64,000 nucleotides of DNA from Tetrapyrgos nigripes (GCA_013368315.1 JAACJM010000006.1:806001-870000), one strand, 5' to 3'. Counted from the stretch's first letter, positions 11,401-23,364 are shown. Translations and numbers: made by a program. Notes: generated from the letters alone by a model not told the origin.

Positions 11401-12524
11401 AGCCCCAGCAGCCTCAGCCTCAGCCTGACCAACAACCTCAGGCTCAACCGGTACAGACTCAGGCTCAACCGGTGCAGACTCAGGCTCAACCGTTACAGAC
11501 TCAGGTCCAACCTCAGCATCAGCAGATTCAGCAAATCCAACAGGCCCAACCTCAGCCTCAGTCTCAGCCTCAGCAGATTCAACAAACCCAACAGTCCCAA
11601 CCGCAAACGCAAACTCAGACTCAGACCCAGACCCAAGCCGTTCCCCAAGGAAATCCCTCAGGTCCACCATACGTCTACGATCCCAAAACCACCTACGCCG
11701 ATCCAAACGTCCAAGCTTGGGCTCAGTATTATGCTCAAGGTGGGACGGATACGACGGGGAGTGTGTATTTCTTTAGTGTACCTGGGGTGAAGGAAGCTGC
11801 TCCTCCAACGCCTATTGCGACTGCGGCGACGACGATGACGCAGGCTGGGGGTGACGCGCATCAACAGCAGCAGCAGTATCAGGGGCAGGGACAAGGTCAG
11901 GGTCAGGATCAAGCGCACGTTGGTCAATACGGCCAACAGCAACCCCAACAAGTCTATCACCAGCCTTCACCCACCGCTAGTGTCCACAGTGTCCAAAGCA
12001 TGGGCGGCGGGATCATACCCGGTGGAGGACCTGGAGGACCCGGAGGACTCTCTGCTTCTGGTAGTTCCGGATCAGTCGATAACCTTCCTAATCCCTACGC
12101 TGGTCATGGTGTCGCTGACGCGTCATCTGCACCCGGTGTCGGTCCGTCTGCACCAGGAATGATACAAAGGGAATCTTCCCTTCCTGACCCTTACGCCAAC
12201 GCAGCTTCATCATCGGCTCATGGATCACCGACTTCACCTGCATCTGCGTCCACGGCGTTTGCTGGACCTCAGGTAGCTGCTGGTGCTGGTGCTGGGCCTA
12301 GCTCACCTGGACTCGGTGCGAGTGGAGCTCCTCCTAGCCCATACAACCACCCTAATACGTCCCAACCTTCTTGGTTATTACCCAAGATGGGGTCACCGCC
12401 AAAGACGTTTGCTAGCGGACATGGAGTTGAAGGTGATGCCAGGACAACGAGTCCGCAGAGTGTTGCTGGTGGTCATGGAGGAGCGTATGGACAAGCGGCG
12501 TTGTATCATGGAATTCAGGGATAG
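8429..12524 (+). CDS. HSE1: Hse1, ESCRT-0 subunit (STAM homologue)
   Basis: Hse1 binds Vps27 to form ESCRT-0, which captures ubiquitinated cargo on endosomes and starts sorting into multivesicular bodies. Seven exons stay in frame: 8429-8480, 8545-8632, 8695-8990, 9106-9746, 9991-10219, 10894-10983, 11047-12524, giving 957 residues. A VHS domain fills residues ~8-145 ([32 protein letters not shown]). A ubiquitin-interacting motif lies at ~168-183 ([15 protein letters not shown]), an SH3 domain at ~307-359 ([28 protein letters not shown]), and the helical core that binds Vps27 at ~360-465. The tail from ~470 is very rich in Gln, Pro and Gly, with QP and QTQ runs. The start ATG opens [17 protein letters not shown], as in fungal homologues. 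Intron 5 (10220-10893) is 674 nt and T-rich, about ten times the usual size here. The order VHS-UIM-SH3 makes the identification secure. Confidence 0.95.
10220..10893 (+). other. Unusually long intron of HSE1
   Basis: GTGAGT donor at 10220 and TTTCAG acceptor ending at 10893. Joining the flanks keeps frame ([13 protein letters not shown]). The intron is strongly T-rich on the plus strand. Open frames inside it, including a Lys-rich one on the minus strand, are by-products of this bias. Confidence 0.8.
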
Positions 12525-12844
12525 ATGGGAGGGTTGAGTCTGAGCGAGGGACCTGGGCCGTCGGCTGGGGCTTCTGCTTGAAGTCTAAGCTAGGAGACAG
12601 AGGAAGGCAAGGAATGGAAGGAAGGCTTAGGAGTGATGTGTGAACGAATAACGAGACAACGGACGCTGCGAAATAGCCTGCTTGCTTTTTCGTATACGAT
12701 TAATTCCAGACATGGACTCACTGTTTCGTTTACACTTGACCGTCAAATGTGTTTCCCTTAGCATAATCACTTCTCTTTTATTATTTATGTACACGATATA
12801 TATATCTTTTCTCTATCTTGGATACAGTTTACTCGACCCCACAT
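12525..12844. other. Intergenic region between HSE1 and the tandem duplication
   Basis: Probably HSE1 3' UTR. No gene or repeat recognised. Confidence 0.4.
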
Positions 12845-13144
12845 TCACTAGGGGGACTACTACCACATCACATCATCGATGGTTGACAAATGGTTTAACC
12901 CCGCCGTGGCATATGCACGATAGGTTTTGTCCCGATGATCTGACAGAACTTGTATACTTACAACCGAACCCCTGTAAAATGTACAAAGCAAACCTCGTGA
13001 AACGAAACTTTTGTCTTTCACTGAGTGAGCCTTCTCTTGAACCAGTACATGTATCAAATCAAACCAAAATCAGACTGAGACCGCATCAAATACGAAACAG
13101 CACCAAACAAACACCTCTTGACTTTAGACCACCATCAAACCACC

Positions 13145-16100
13145 ATGCCAGAAGATGGTTTCGGTAAGAAACGGCGTTTTCAAAACGCTTGTGACGACTG
13201 TCGCCTACGGAAAGGTGAGTGCTGCGAATCAATTCTCCATTCTTCGAGCTTACTGATCTAAATAACTGACAGTACGATGTAAGTGCGAATATTATACTCT
13301 GATTATAATTTCAGGCTCGAGCGCTCTCTATTTAGGTGACAGCGAAACGATGCCAGACAAGGTCTGCAGCGCCTGCTTGTCTCAAGGAATTCCTTGCTTG
13401 CATAGTAAAGCGCGACAGGTACTTACTCTCCATTCTGTATTCACAGTTCCAGCAATTGTACTCACAATACACGTTATTTCCAGAAAAGAGGACCCAAGCC
13501 TGCGTAATGAATGGTTTCCATATTGTCGAAGACACTAATCATTAACTGTCATCTAGCGCTAATCGGACTGACCCTTCTCAACCACTAGATAGCTTGATTT
13601 CGAAGATTTTGCAGAGCACTGCAAATGATCCTTTTCACGTTCCTGATGATAAGGATGCAGTCCGCAAGATACTCTTTAGGCTTGCGTCATATCTGAGGAC
13701 CATAGAAAATGAACTAAAGCACTATCAAAGCCGCTCACCACGGGAGTCTCCACCGGCCGACACGGAGACTTCACCTCCCGCGGACACAACAACTTCTCTG
13801 CCAACTGCCAGTGATCCGGAGGAACAAATAACCAGCTTACCTGATCTTTCGAAGCAACTGGCTGGACTCACGATTGGGTTTCCGAAGAAGACTTATTTCG
13901 GAGATGACAGTAACGTCACGTTGGTATTGGATGCGATGGATCTTAGAAATGAACTCGGTGTTGAGGAATGGCAATCAATCTTCGCAACGACTAGACGACC
14001 ACAATATTGGACTATCTCATCCGTGAAGGTAAATTCATTGATATGGACTTCTCATAATTCTGATCTCGTCTTTTCAAGTGGCCCCCTTTGTCGTCAGAGC
14101 AGGCGCAGACGCCTATTTATAATTTCCCTGATCAAGATTTACTGCAAAGCTTGGTTGCACTTTACTTCGATGAATTCAATGTTTATTTTCCTCTCCTTCA
14201 CCGTCCAACCTTCGAGAGGTCTATTGCACAAGATCTCCATTTACGTGACGCTGGTTTTGGGGCCCTGGTCCTTGTTGTCTGTGCCACTGCCACTCGACTA
14301 GCCACGCAATCACCCGACGGCGAGGCAGGATGGGATTGGTTCAGTCAGATACCTCTGGCGAAGATGGTCATTGAAGATATCATATCACTTTATCATCTTC
14401 AAATGCTAATTGTCCGTCCCAGATTCTTTCATATTATCTTTGACCTATCTGATCCATTTAAGTTGTGCAGTTGACTACCTTATTTCTGAGAGGGCGAACC
14501 AACACTGCTTGGATCTTGACCGGAGTTGCCATTCGGACTATTCAAGAGCGAGGATTCCACCGGCATAGCACAGGCCATTCACGACCCACAGCTGAAAGTG
14601 AATTGTGGAGGCGGGCGTCTTGGATGGTGTTTGTAAATGATACAAGAATGAGCTTATTCCTCGGGCGTCCAAGAGGCACCTCATGGCAAGAGTGCGTATT
14701 CTCTGATCTAAGGATATTTTCTTGACTAAAGCATTGCGATCTCCGTAGTTTTGACCCCGGCCCTCTCATCGAGTGCGATGACAAATATTGGGAAGCCGAA
14801 GATCCCGAGCAAGCGTTCAAACAACCTGAAGGAAAACCGTCACTCGTTTCTTATTGGAATTGCTACTGCAGACTAATGGAGGTTGTCGGCCTTGCTCAAA
14901 GTACAATTGTAAGAACCTCCCACTGTCCCGTTCTGTACGTCTTACTGAAACCTGCCTGCAGTATTCTGTACGCAGGCCACAACTCCAGAAGGATTCGGGT
15001 CTAAGCAGTGCTCAATGGTACGACAAAACGGTGACGGAGCTCGATTCGGCTTTAAAGCAATGGGCAGACTCGATTCCAGACCATCGTAAGCGTTCCTTCT
15101 ACATACTCTTCCTTTGTGTATTACATTGATCCGCAAATCCTTAGTCCGGTGGGATACACCCCATCCTAATGATATCATCTTCAGCCAATCAACCATTCTC
15201 TATTCTTCGTACTGCTGGGTCCAAATTCAGATTCATCGTCGCTTTATTCCAAGACCGGGGCAGGTTTTAACATCTTTGCCCTCTCTAGCCATATGCACTA
15301 AGACTGCAAGGTCTCTAGTCAAGGTTTGCGAGACACATAATAGACGGAGGATGATATCTTATGATTTCATGGTGGTAGGTTTCTCGAAATCTTTTGGCAA
15401 ATTAAACATGAACTTCCCTATCGTGATTGCAGATTCCACTGTTTAATGCAGCAATGATCTTGACAGTCAATCTTTGGCGAGCAAGTGGTATAAGAGCAAA
15501 CGCCGATATTATGATTGATCCAAACGAAGAGATGGAATGGATACAAAGATGCATCGACTTGGTCCAGACACAGGAATCGAAGTAGGTGTTCATCAGTTTT
15601 AATTTTACTGTGTCTACAAAACTGGGAAAATTTTCAGGACTTCTCTAGCTGGACGACTGGTGTAAGTCAGGCAAGTTGGTTAAATACTCCGCTGACACAT
15701 ATTTTCTCAAAGGGATATAATCAAGACCGTCGCGCTAGTTGCCACTCACAATGTCCCTCCCTCGACATCTCAAGCTCAACACTTCATACCACCGCACCAA
15801 AATGAGTCGGGCATCGATACGGCTACGGAACAGGCTCAGCCTTTGGGCCAAAGCCAGGCCAATCTCACACACTTTACCGATTCCTATCCACCTTTCTACA
15901 CAAACGAGCTTGGATCATCTGACGCCTACAACCATAATCCATCAAGGCAAGACAACTCTAGTGTGTTTGTGTTTGAGCCATTTGGCGACATCAATGCTGG
16001 TCGTGTAAACTTTGTTCATGGTCAAATGCGTCAGACTCCGTCGTCGCATGGGAGCTTGCACTCCCAAGTCATGCACCCGGGACATCACTATGCTCCAGCA

Positions 16101-16414
16101 CGCAGGCACGATGACGGTGGGTCAAATTCATATGAATCTTTCCTGTGCCAGAGTGTATGAACTGTGTTTCTAGGTCAAACCAATTTCGCCAATAATGATG
16201 GGACTATCAATGCCAGTGTTCACAATCCTTCTATGGGGATGCATCTAGCAGATGTGGATATGTCGTGGCCGGGCGATCCAAGGTAATCGTTTAGTTGTAG
16301 TATCGTGACCGAAGATCTGACCTGCCTTTCAGTTATGTCCAGGATTGGGAATCCTTCATGCGCGATGTGAATCGGATGCTTCAGAACCAAACGGTCTTCT
16401 CCACCGTGGCATAG
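13145..16414 (+). CDS. Zn(II)2Cys6 transcription factor with fungal_trans domain (copy A)
   Basis: Fifteen exons: 13145-13214, 13273-13278, 13336-13418, 13484-13503, 13557-14028, 14079-14411, 14471-14691, 14749-14908, 14962-15085, 15145-15374, 15433-15581, 15638-15661, 15713-16116, 16174-16282, 16333-16414. All phases agree, giving 828 residues. The zinc cluster is at ~16-43: C-DD-C-RLRKVR-C-(9)-C-SA-C-LSQGIP-C, followed by KRGPKP. A fungal-specific regulator middle domain spans ~220-480 (LHRPTFERSIAQ, LFLRGRTNTAWILTGVAIRT, SLFLGRPRG), then YWEAEDPEQAFKQPEGKPS. The C-terminus is Gln/Ser/Asn-rich. Exon 2 is only 6 nt and completes the third Cys of the cluster. It is a nuclear DNA-binding regulator; target genes cannot be inferred. 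It is one of a recent tandem pair. Confidence 0.88.
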
Positions 16415-16719
16415 GGCGTTATGCCTTCTAGTACCTCATACCGACAAGCCGAGCTGTTGTTACTGTCTCGCTTTTTACGCTCTCCATCACGAAACTCAAG
16501 CCAGTATATTCCGATTGTACGATTTGACGTCGTTCTACATTGGCAGTCTTATAATATTATTCATGTATTCCTGAACAAATCAGCGCTTCCTATACTTTCA
16601 GCTGCGTATAGCTACAATTACAAATCATTCATTCTAAGTATAGGGTTTACAAATATATATCCTAGTAGACGACTATGGGGTTACCTTAGTCCAAAACCTC
16701 CTAAGCAGTGGCGATAACT

Positions 16720-16767
16720 CTACTCGACGAAAATTGACAAGCGCAAACTCTTTGCTGTCATGGCGTA
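16720..16767 (-). pseudogene. 3' stub of an F-box/LRR gene carried by the duplication
   Basis: On the minus strand this encodes YAMTAKSLRLSIFVE followed by TAG (16722-16720). It aligns with the end of the F-box gene beside copy B (YAMRARGLGLSILVE, stop at 21759-21757). Homology stops at 16767, so only about the last 15 codons were copied. Confidence 0.75.
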
Positions 16768-18084
16768 TATTTTGCACTTGTTTTGCACTTTTCGTGATGA
16801 TGTTATTGATGGATCCATCAAGGGCCTTACTTTGCTGAGGGGCTGCAAGGGTGACTGCAGCAAAAGAGAGAATGCTGAGGGGCAGAAAGGACAGGTAATG
16901 AGTCGTAGGAAGAAGTGTCATAAAAGATTATTCCAAATCCGATCAATGTCGTTGTCGAGTTGCAAATATAGTTTCCACCCCGACCATGCGAAACCCACCT
17001 CAGATTTGACAATCTACACCCGCCATCTAGCCGTCAATCAGACCTGTTTAGTACTACAATTCCAACCCTCGAGTAGTATTGATGGAACCCGGCTATAACT
17101 GCTGATCTAACCCGACTGTAACTACTGATCTAACCCGTCTCCTCAGCCTGCAGACACAGGGTTATGACATGCACAATCTCCTGGCAGTGTGACTGCATCG
17201 GGATATGCTTCGATTCAGTCTTGTACTAACGCATTTTTATTTATTTTGCTACTAGTATAGCTTTCTTTATTATGTACGTGACTTCTACAACCTGGCTGCA
17301 CGAGTCGTCGGATGCTGTCGTCCATAATCAACTCAGATGATTTACTAGTGCAGTTCACGATTTTAAGCAGCCACCCAAGTTCTGAATCAAGCGCTGATGT
17401 CGGGCTAACGTTCAATTTCGAGCGGCGTTCGAGCGAGAGTCGATCTATTAAGCTACGCATGTGAAGCAACCTATGGCGTGACTCAGGCTGGAACTCATTG
17501 AAGGTTAGTATTTATTTAGTGTATATATCGTAAATCCGTACTAGTAAGTACACAATAAATACTTAAGAAACTCTGCCTACAGAAAAGCAACAGACGAGGT
17601 GTGTGTGTGTACCTTAATGCGTGCTCCGCTAACACCTTAGGGGGGTTTGGTTAGCACTTGACGAGGGGTTGATCAGTACTCTGTTTTGGGTTTGGTCAAT
17701 CAAGTGAAGCGGGGTTCCGTCAGTGCTTAAAGGCTGGGTTCCATTCGCTGTGTTCCGTCAGTACATGTCGCGGGACGGAAACATATCCTGCCTGTAGAAT
17801 TGACGAATATCATCTTGACTCGCGCAGTGTGAAGCGAGACAACGCAAAAATTGGCGGCGTTGACGGACTACGGCGCGGCCTGAACCCAACCCAAGCGGTA
17901 CGGTTACGGGGATCAGGATAGAAGGAACATCGACTCTGGGAAGAGGCGGACGTAGGAGTAGACGTTGGCGATGCATTGAAAGCGCTGCCAGCAAAGGAAA
18001 GACCGAAGCTGGTATCTCGCAAGTGGAATACCTCCCTGTTTGCCTGCGGTAATGGTGGTAATGGAAAAGCTGAGAGGAGGCCGT
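16768..18084. other. Single-copy spacer between the two duplicated blocks
   Basis: About 1.3 kb with no convincing gene. Contains a ~24-bp unit present twice near 17095-17142 (CTGATCTAACCCG inside each) and a G/T-rich stretch at 17640-17760. Reading frames here are short and lack splice context or recognisable motifs. Confidence 0.45.
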
Positions 18085-21000
18085 TCACTAGGTGTACTAC
18101 TACCACGTCACATCATCAGTGGTTCACGGAAATCATGGCTAAGTACTGTATTCCCGCAGAACCCCGCCCGTGAACACGAAACAGCACCAAACAAACATCT
18201 CTTGACTTTGGACGACCATCAAACCACCATGCCAAAAGATGGTTTGAATAAGAAACGGCGTTTTCAAAACGCTTGTGACGACTGTCGCCTACGGAAAGGT
18301 GAGCGCTGCGAATCAATCTCCATTCTTCGAGCTTACTGATCTAAATCACAACTGACAGTACGATGTAAGTACGAGTATCATACTCTGATTATAAAATCAG
18401 GCTCGAGCGCTCTCTATTTAGGTGACAGCGAAACGATGCCAGACAAGGTCTGCAGCGCCTGCTTGTCTCAAGGAATTCCTTGTTTGCATAGTAGAACGCA
18501 ACAGGTACTTATTCTCCATTCTGTATTCACAGTTTCAGCAATTGTACTTACACGACACGTTATTTCCAGAAAAGAGGACCCAAGCTTACGTAATGAATTG
18601 TTTCCATGTTGCTGAAGACACTAATCATTGACTGACATCCAGTGCTAATCGGACTGACCCTTCTCAGCCACTTGACACCTTGATTTCGAAGATTTTGCAG
18701 AGCCCTGCAAATGATCCTTTTCACGTTCCTGATGATAAGGATGCGGTCCGCAAGATACTTTTTAGGCTTGCATCATATCTGAGGACCATAGAAAGTGAAC
18801 TGAAGTACTATCAAAGCCGCTCACCCCGGGAGTCTCCACTGGCTGGCACAGAGACTTCACCTGCTGTGGACACAACAACTTCTCTGCCAACTGCCAGTGA
18901 GCCGGTGGAACAAATAACCAGCTTACCTGATCTTTCGAAGCAACTGGCTGGGCTCACAATTGGGTTTCCGAAGAAAACTTATTTCGGAGAGGACAGCAAC
19001 GTCACGCTGATAATGGATGCGATGGATCTAAGAAATGAACTCAGTGTTGAGGAATGGCAATCAATCTTCGCAACGACTAGACGACCACAATATTGGACTA
19101 TGTCCCCCGTGAAGGTAAATTCATTGGTATCAGTTTCTCATAATTCTGATCTCGTCTTTTCAAGTGGCCCCCTTTGTCGTCAGAGCCGCTGCGGACGCCC
19201 ATTTACGATTTTCCTGATCAAAATTTACTGCAAAGCCTCGTTGTACTTTACTTCGAGGAATTCAATGTTTATTTTCCTCTCCTTCACCGTCCAACCTTCG
19301 AGAGGTCTATTGCACAAGGTCTCCATTTACGTGACGCTGGTTTTGGGGCCCTGGTCCTTGTTGTCTGTGCCACTGCCACTCGACTAGCCACGCAATCACC
19401 CGACGGCGAGGCAGGATGGGATTGGTTCAGTCAGATACCTCTGGCGAAGATGGTCATTGAAGATATTATATCACTTTATCATCTTCAGATGCTCATTGTC
19501 CGTCCCAGATCCTTTCATATTATCCTTGACCTATCTGATTCATTTAAGTCGTGCAGTTGACTACCTTATTTCTGAGAGGGCGAACCAACACTGCTTGGAT
19601 CTTGACCGGAATTGCCATTCGTACGGTTCAAGAGCGAGGATTCCACCAGCGTAGCACAGGTCATTCACGACCCACAGCTGAAAGTGAATTGTGGAGGCGG
19701 GCATCTTGGGTATTGCTTGTACTTGATACAAGATTGAGCTTATTCCTCGGGCGTCCAAGAGGCACCTCATGGCAAGAGTGCGTATTCTCTGATCCACAAT
19801 ATTTTCTTGACTAAAGCATTGCGATTTCTCTAGTTTTTACCCCGGCCCTCTCGTCGAGTGCGATGACGAATATTGGGAAGCCGAAGATCCCGAGCAAGCG
19901 TTCAAACAACCTGAAGGAAAACCGTCACTCATTTCCTATTGGAATTGCTACTGCAGACTAATGGAGGTTGTCGGCCTTGCTCAGAGTACAATTGTAAGAG
20001 CCTCTCACTGTCACGTTCTGCAGTACGTCTTACTGAAATTTGCATGTAGTATTCTGTACGCAGGCCGCAACTCCAGAAGGATTCGGGTCTAAGCAGTGCT
20101 CAATGGTACGACAAAACGGTGACGGAGCTCGATTCGGCTTTAAAGCAATGGGCAGACTCGGTTCCAGACCATCGTAAGCGTTTATATACTCCTCCCTTGT
20201 GTATTACATTGATCTATAAAATCCTCAGTCCGGTGGGAGACACCCCATCCTAATGATATCATCTTCAGCCAATCAGCCATTCTCTATTCTCTGTACTGCT
20301 GGGTCCAAATTCAGATTCATCGTCGCTTTATTCCAAGACCGGGGCAGATTTTAACATCTTTGCCCTCTCTAGCCATATGCACTAATTCTGCAAGGTCTCT
20401 AGTCAAGGTTTGCGAGACACATAATAGACGGAGGGTGATACCTTATGACTTCATGATGGTAGGTTTCTCGAAATCTTTTGACAGATTGAACTTGAAGTTC
20501 CCTATCGCGATTGCAGATTCCATTGTTTAATGCAGTAATGATCTTGACAGTCAACCTTTGGCGAGCAAGTGGTATACGAGCAAAGGCCGATACTATGATT
20601 GATTTCGATCCAAACGAAGAGTTGGAATGGATACAAAGATGCATCGACTTGATCCAGACACAAGAATCGAAGTAGGTGTTCATCAAATTTAATTTACTAT
20701 GTCTAGAAAAACAGGAAAATTTTTAGGACTTCTCTAGCTGGACGAATGGTGTAAGTCAGGCAAGTTGATTAAATACTCCGCTGACCCATCTCTTCTCAAA
20801 GGGATATAATCAAGACCGTCACGCTAGTTGCCACTCACAATGTCCCTCCCTCGACATCTCCAACTCAACACTTCATACCACCAAACCAAAACGAGTCGGG
20901 CATCGATACGGCTACGGAACAAGCTCAGCCTTTGGGCCAATCCCAGGCCAATGTCACACACTTCAACGATTCTTCCAATTCTTATCCACCTTTCTACACA

Positions 21001-21804
21001 AACGAGCTTGGATCATCTGACGCCTACAACCATAATCCATCAAGGCAAGACAACTCTAGTGTGTTTGTGTTTGAGCCATTTGGCGACATCAATGCTGGTC
21101 GTGTAAACTCTGTTCATGGTCAAATGCGTCGGACTCCGTCGTCGCATGGGAGCTTGCACTCCCAAGTCATGCAACCCGGCCAGTACTATGCTCCAGCACG
21201 CAGGCACGATGACGGTGGGTCAAATTCATATGAATCTTTCCTGTGCCAGAGTGTATGAACTGTGTTTCTAGGTCAAACCAATTTCGCCAATAATGATGGG
21301 ACTATCAATGCCAGTGTTCACAATCCTTCTGTGGGGATGCATCTAGCAGATGTGGATATGTCGTGGCCAGGCGATCCAAGGTAATCGTTTAGTTGTAGTA
21401 TCGTGACCGAAGCTCTCACCTGCCTTTCAGTTATGTCCAGGATTGGGAATTCTTTATGCGGAATGTGAATGGGATGCTTCAGAACCAAACGGCCCACTCC
21501 GATGTGGCATAAGATGTTATGCCCTCTAATTTCTTCCGATTGTACGATCTGACGTCGTTCTACATTGGCAGTCTTGCAATATTATTCATGTATTCCTGAA
21601 AAAATCTACGTTTCCTATACTTTCAGTTGCGTATAGCTCTACGGTTACAAATTATTCATTCTAAGTATGCTTAAGTATAGGGTTTACAAATCTATATCCT
21701 AGTAGATGACTATGGGATTATCTCAGTCCAAGACCTCCTAAGCAGCGGCGATAAATCTACTCGACCAAAATCGATAAGCCCAAACCCCTTGCTCTCATTG
21801 CGTA
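18085..21804. repeat. Tandem duplication, copy B
   Basis: Second copy of the 12845-16767 block, same orientation, offset by about 5.1 kb. Exons and introns are both strongly conserved between copies. Its right edge runs into the 3' end of the F-box gene on the opposite strand, which is present in full only on this side. Confidence 0.9.
18229..21512 (+). CDS. Zn(II)2Cys6 transcription factor with fungal_trans domain (copy B)
   Basis: Same architecture as the copy at 13145. Exons: 18229-18298, 18359-18364, 18422-18504, 18570-18589, 18643-19114, 19165-19497, 19557-19777, 19834-19993, 20050-20173, 20229-20458, 20517-20671, 20727-20750, 20802-21214, 21272-21380, 21431-21512; 833 residues, all phases consistent. 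Thirteen exons have the same length as in copy A. Exon 11 is 6 nt longer (an extra Phe-Asp) and exon 13 is 9 nt longer, so every coding indel is a multiple of three. The zinc-cluster cysteines and the 6-nt exon are retained. The N-terminus differs (MPKDGLNKK against MPEDGFGKK), as does the short exon 4 (KRGPKLT against KRGPKPA). Both copies therefore look functional, and the target genes are unknown. Confidence 0.88.
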
Positions 21805-21972
21805 CAAAGACTCCAAATCTGGAAGTTGTACGTTGTCTTTCAGAAGAAAACCAACTACAACAGACGACAGGCTATGCAGCCCCAGATCAACTTCAGAAAA
21901 GTTATCGGAGTCTCCGCCTGAGTTCCAGCGAGACCGCAGCATGGAAACGAGAAGATGGATCGGAAGCGAGGG

Positions 21973-21980
21973 CTGAAAAC
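21973..21980. repeat. Target-site duplication of the hAT MITE, left
   Basis: CTGAAAAC, identical to 22602-22609. Confidence 0.93.
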
Positions 21981-22601
21981 TAGGGCTCCTAGCGGATCGG
22001 ATGATCCGGCGCCATCCGAGCGATTGCTGCTTCGGATTCGGATGCAGATGGTGCTCCTCCTCCTCCTCCATCTGACGGATAGCATCCGACCAATCCGATG
22101 GTAATCTGCGGATGGAAAGCCCAAGACTGGAAGTTTCAGAAATACTATATAGTACTATTACCGAGTAGAGAAATACACAAAAATAAATAACGGCCGCAAC
22201 CAGTAGTATGTGTGGCTTCAACAGACAGCATTAATCCTTCATAACGCTGACTGGTTTGAGTGTTTCGCGAACGCTGGCGCTCCGATATTGAAGGCGCGGT
22301 GTCGGGTCTGAAACCTAGACACATACTTTTCTATTCTTTAATTTATTATCTTTTCTCTCCAGATCATATCCTTGGTTTATTTTCTGTTACTCTTTTGCAT
22401 TCCTTGGCCGCCACCATGTTGTTTATCTTATCTGTATGTCATGTGATCATAGATATACTATATAAGGGAAGCAGAACTCATCCGGCGATCATCCGTCGGA
22501 TGCTCAGATACCATCCGGCGGATGCGGATTGGGATTTGCAGACCACCCATCCGAGCGGATGGCATCCGAATCCGACACAATCCGATCCGATAGGAGCCCT
22601 A
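21981..22601. mobile_element. hAT-type non-autonomous element (MITE) with 8-bp duplication
   Basis: The left end TAGGGCTCCTAGCGGATCGG (21981) and the reverse complement of the right end TAGGGCTCCTATCGGATCGG (22601) match at 19 of 20 bases. The 621-bp element is flanked by perfect 8-bp duplications CTGAAAAC at 21973-21980 and 22602-22609, diagnostic of hAT insertion. Both ends carry many subterminal CGGAT/ATCCG motifs (about 150 bp on each side), typical transposase-binding sites. No transposase ORF. It lies inside the F-box gene. Confidence 0.93.
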
Positions 22602-22609
22602 CTGAAAAC
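22602..22609. repeat. Target-site duplication of the hAT MITE, right
   Basis: CTGAAAAC, identical to 21973-21980. On the F-box strand it encodes the end of LTLCFQ. Confidence 0.93.
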
Positions 22610-23364
22610 AGAGTGTCAAGCTCTGCAAGTTGGGAAGAGGTGGGGTGTTTGAAGACGCAGTGGCATGATCAGTCGTCATATACTGAAGAAAAGTAACAGT
22701 GATAATCGAGTTTTCCACGTTTTCGCCAGTCTGACGCTCGCGAATCATCAAATCTGTGAGAGATGGAAGGGTATCGAAGAGTGTGATAACGGAAGCATCA
22801 TCAATGTCTACGTTCTGCAACGTCAGGGATGTTATGGTGCAATGTGAACATTCTAGGAACGATGTAAATTCCTTGACGGGGAACCAGAGGCGTCCATCGG
22901 TATGGGCCCTCAAGTTGCGTTCGTCGTAAGCGGTAAGACGGAGGTTGACCAAGTTGGGAAGGGTAAGCAATTCGAAACACCATGCCCAAGCTTCACCGCG
23001 GCCAGCGCGAGTGCGATGATAAAACAACATGTTAATCGTCAATGACTCCAGGACTAAATCGATCTCCACCGCTAAAATGAGTATATCCGAGTCTCACATT
23101 ACGGGCGTTGGAGGCGAGCCTCATATCGTCCAAAATCTCGGGGATGCTACGACTAGAGCAAGTCAAATCGGTAATCTGATTCCAAGGCAACGCCGAGACT
23201 CTGCTATAGTCAATGGTCACGTTCTGTAGGCGTGGGGCAGTGGCAAACGCGTCCATGTCTATCGTATCGAGATGAGTGGCAGGTGCGAACTCGAATGTGT
23301 GAAGCAATGGAAGATTTCCCTTCACGCGGGACATGGCGTTGCTACGAAGCAGGAGGCTGCCTGG

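Larger units (their letters stand above)
12845..16767. repeat. Tandem duplication, copy A
   Basis: Homologous to 18085-21804 from a shared TCACTAGG..ACTACTACCAC at the left to GCGTA at the right (16763-16767). Similarity continues through exons, introns and about 350 bp of 3' flank. Copy A has about 200 bp of extra 5' flank sequence near 12900-13090 that copy B lacks. The right edge carries the last codons of an F-box gene. Confidence 0.9.

Noticed and set aside
11077..11790. Long alternative frames on both strands over the HSE1 tail (237, 118 and 132 codons)
   Set aside because: They are frame-shifted shadows of CAG/CCT repeats in the Gln/Pro-rich exon.
17095..17142. Short duplicated unit that resembled a telomere-type CCCG/CTAACCC repeat
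   Set aside because: Only two ~24-bp copies, not a (TTAGGG)n array.
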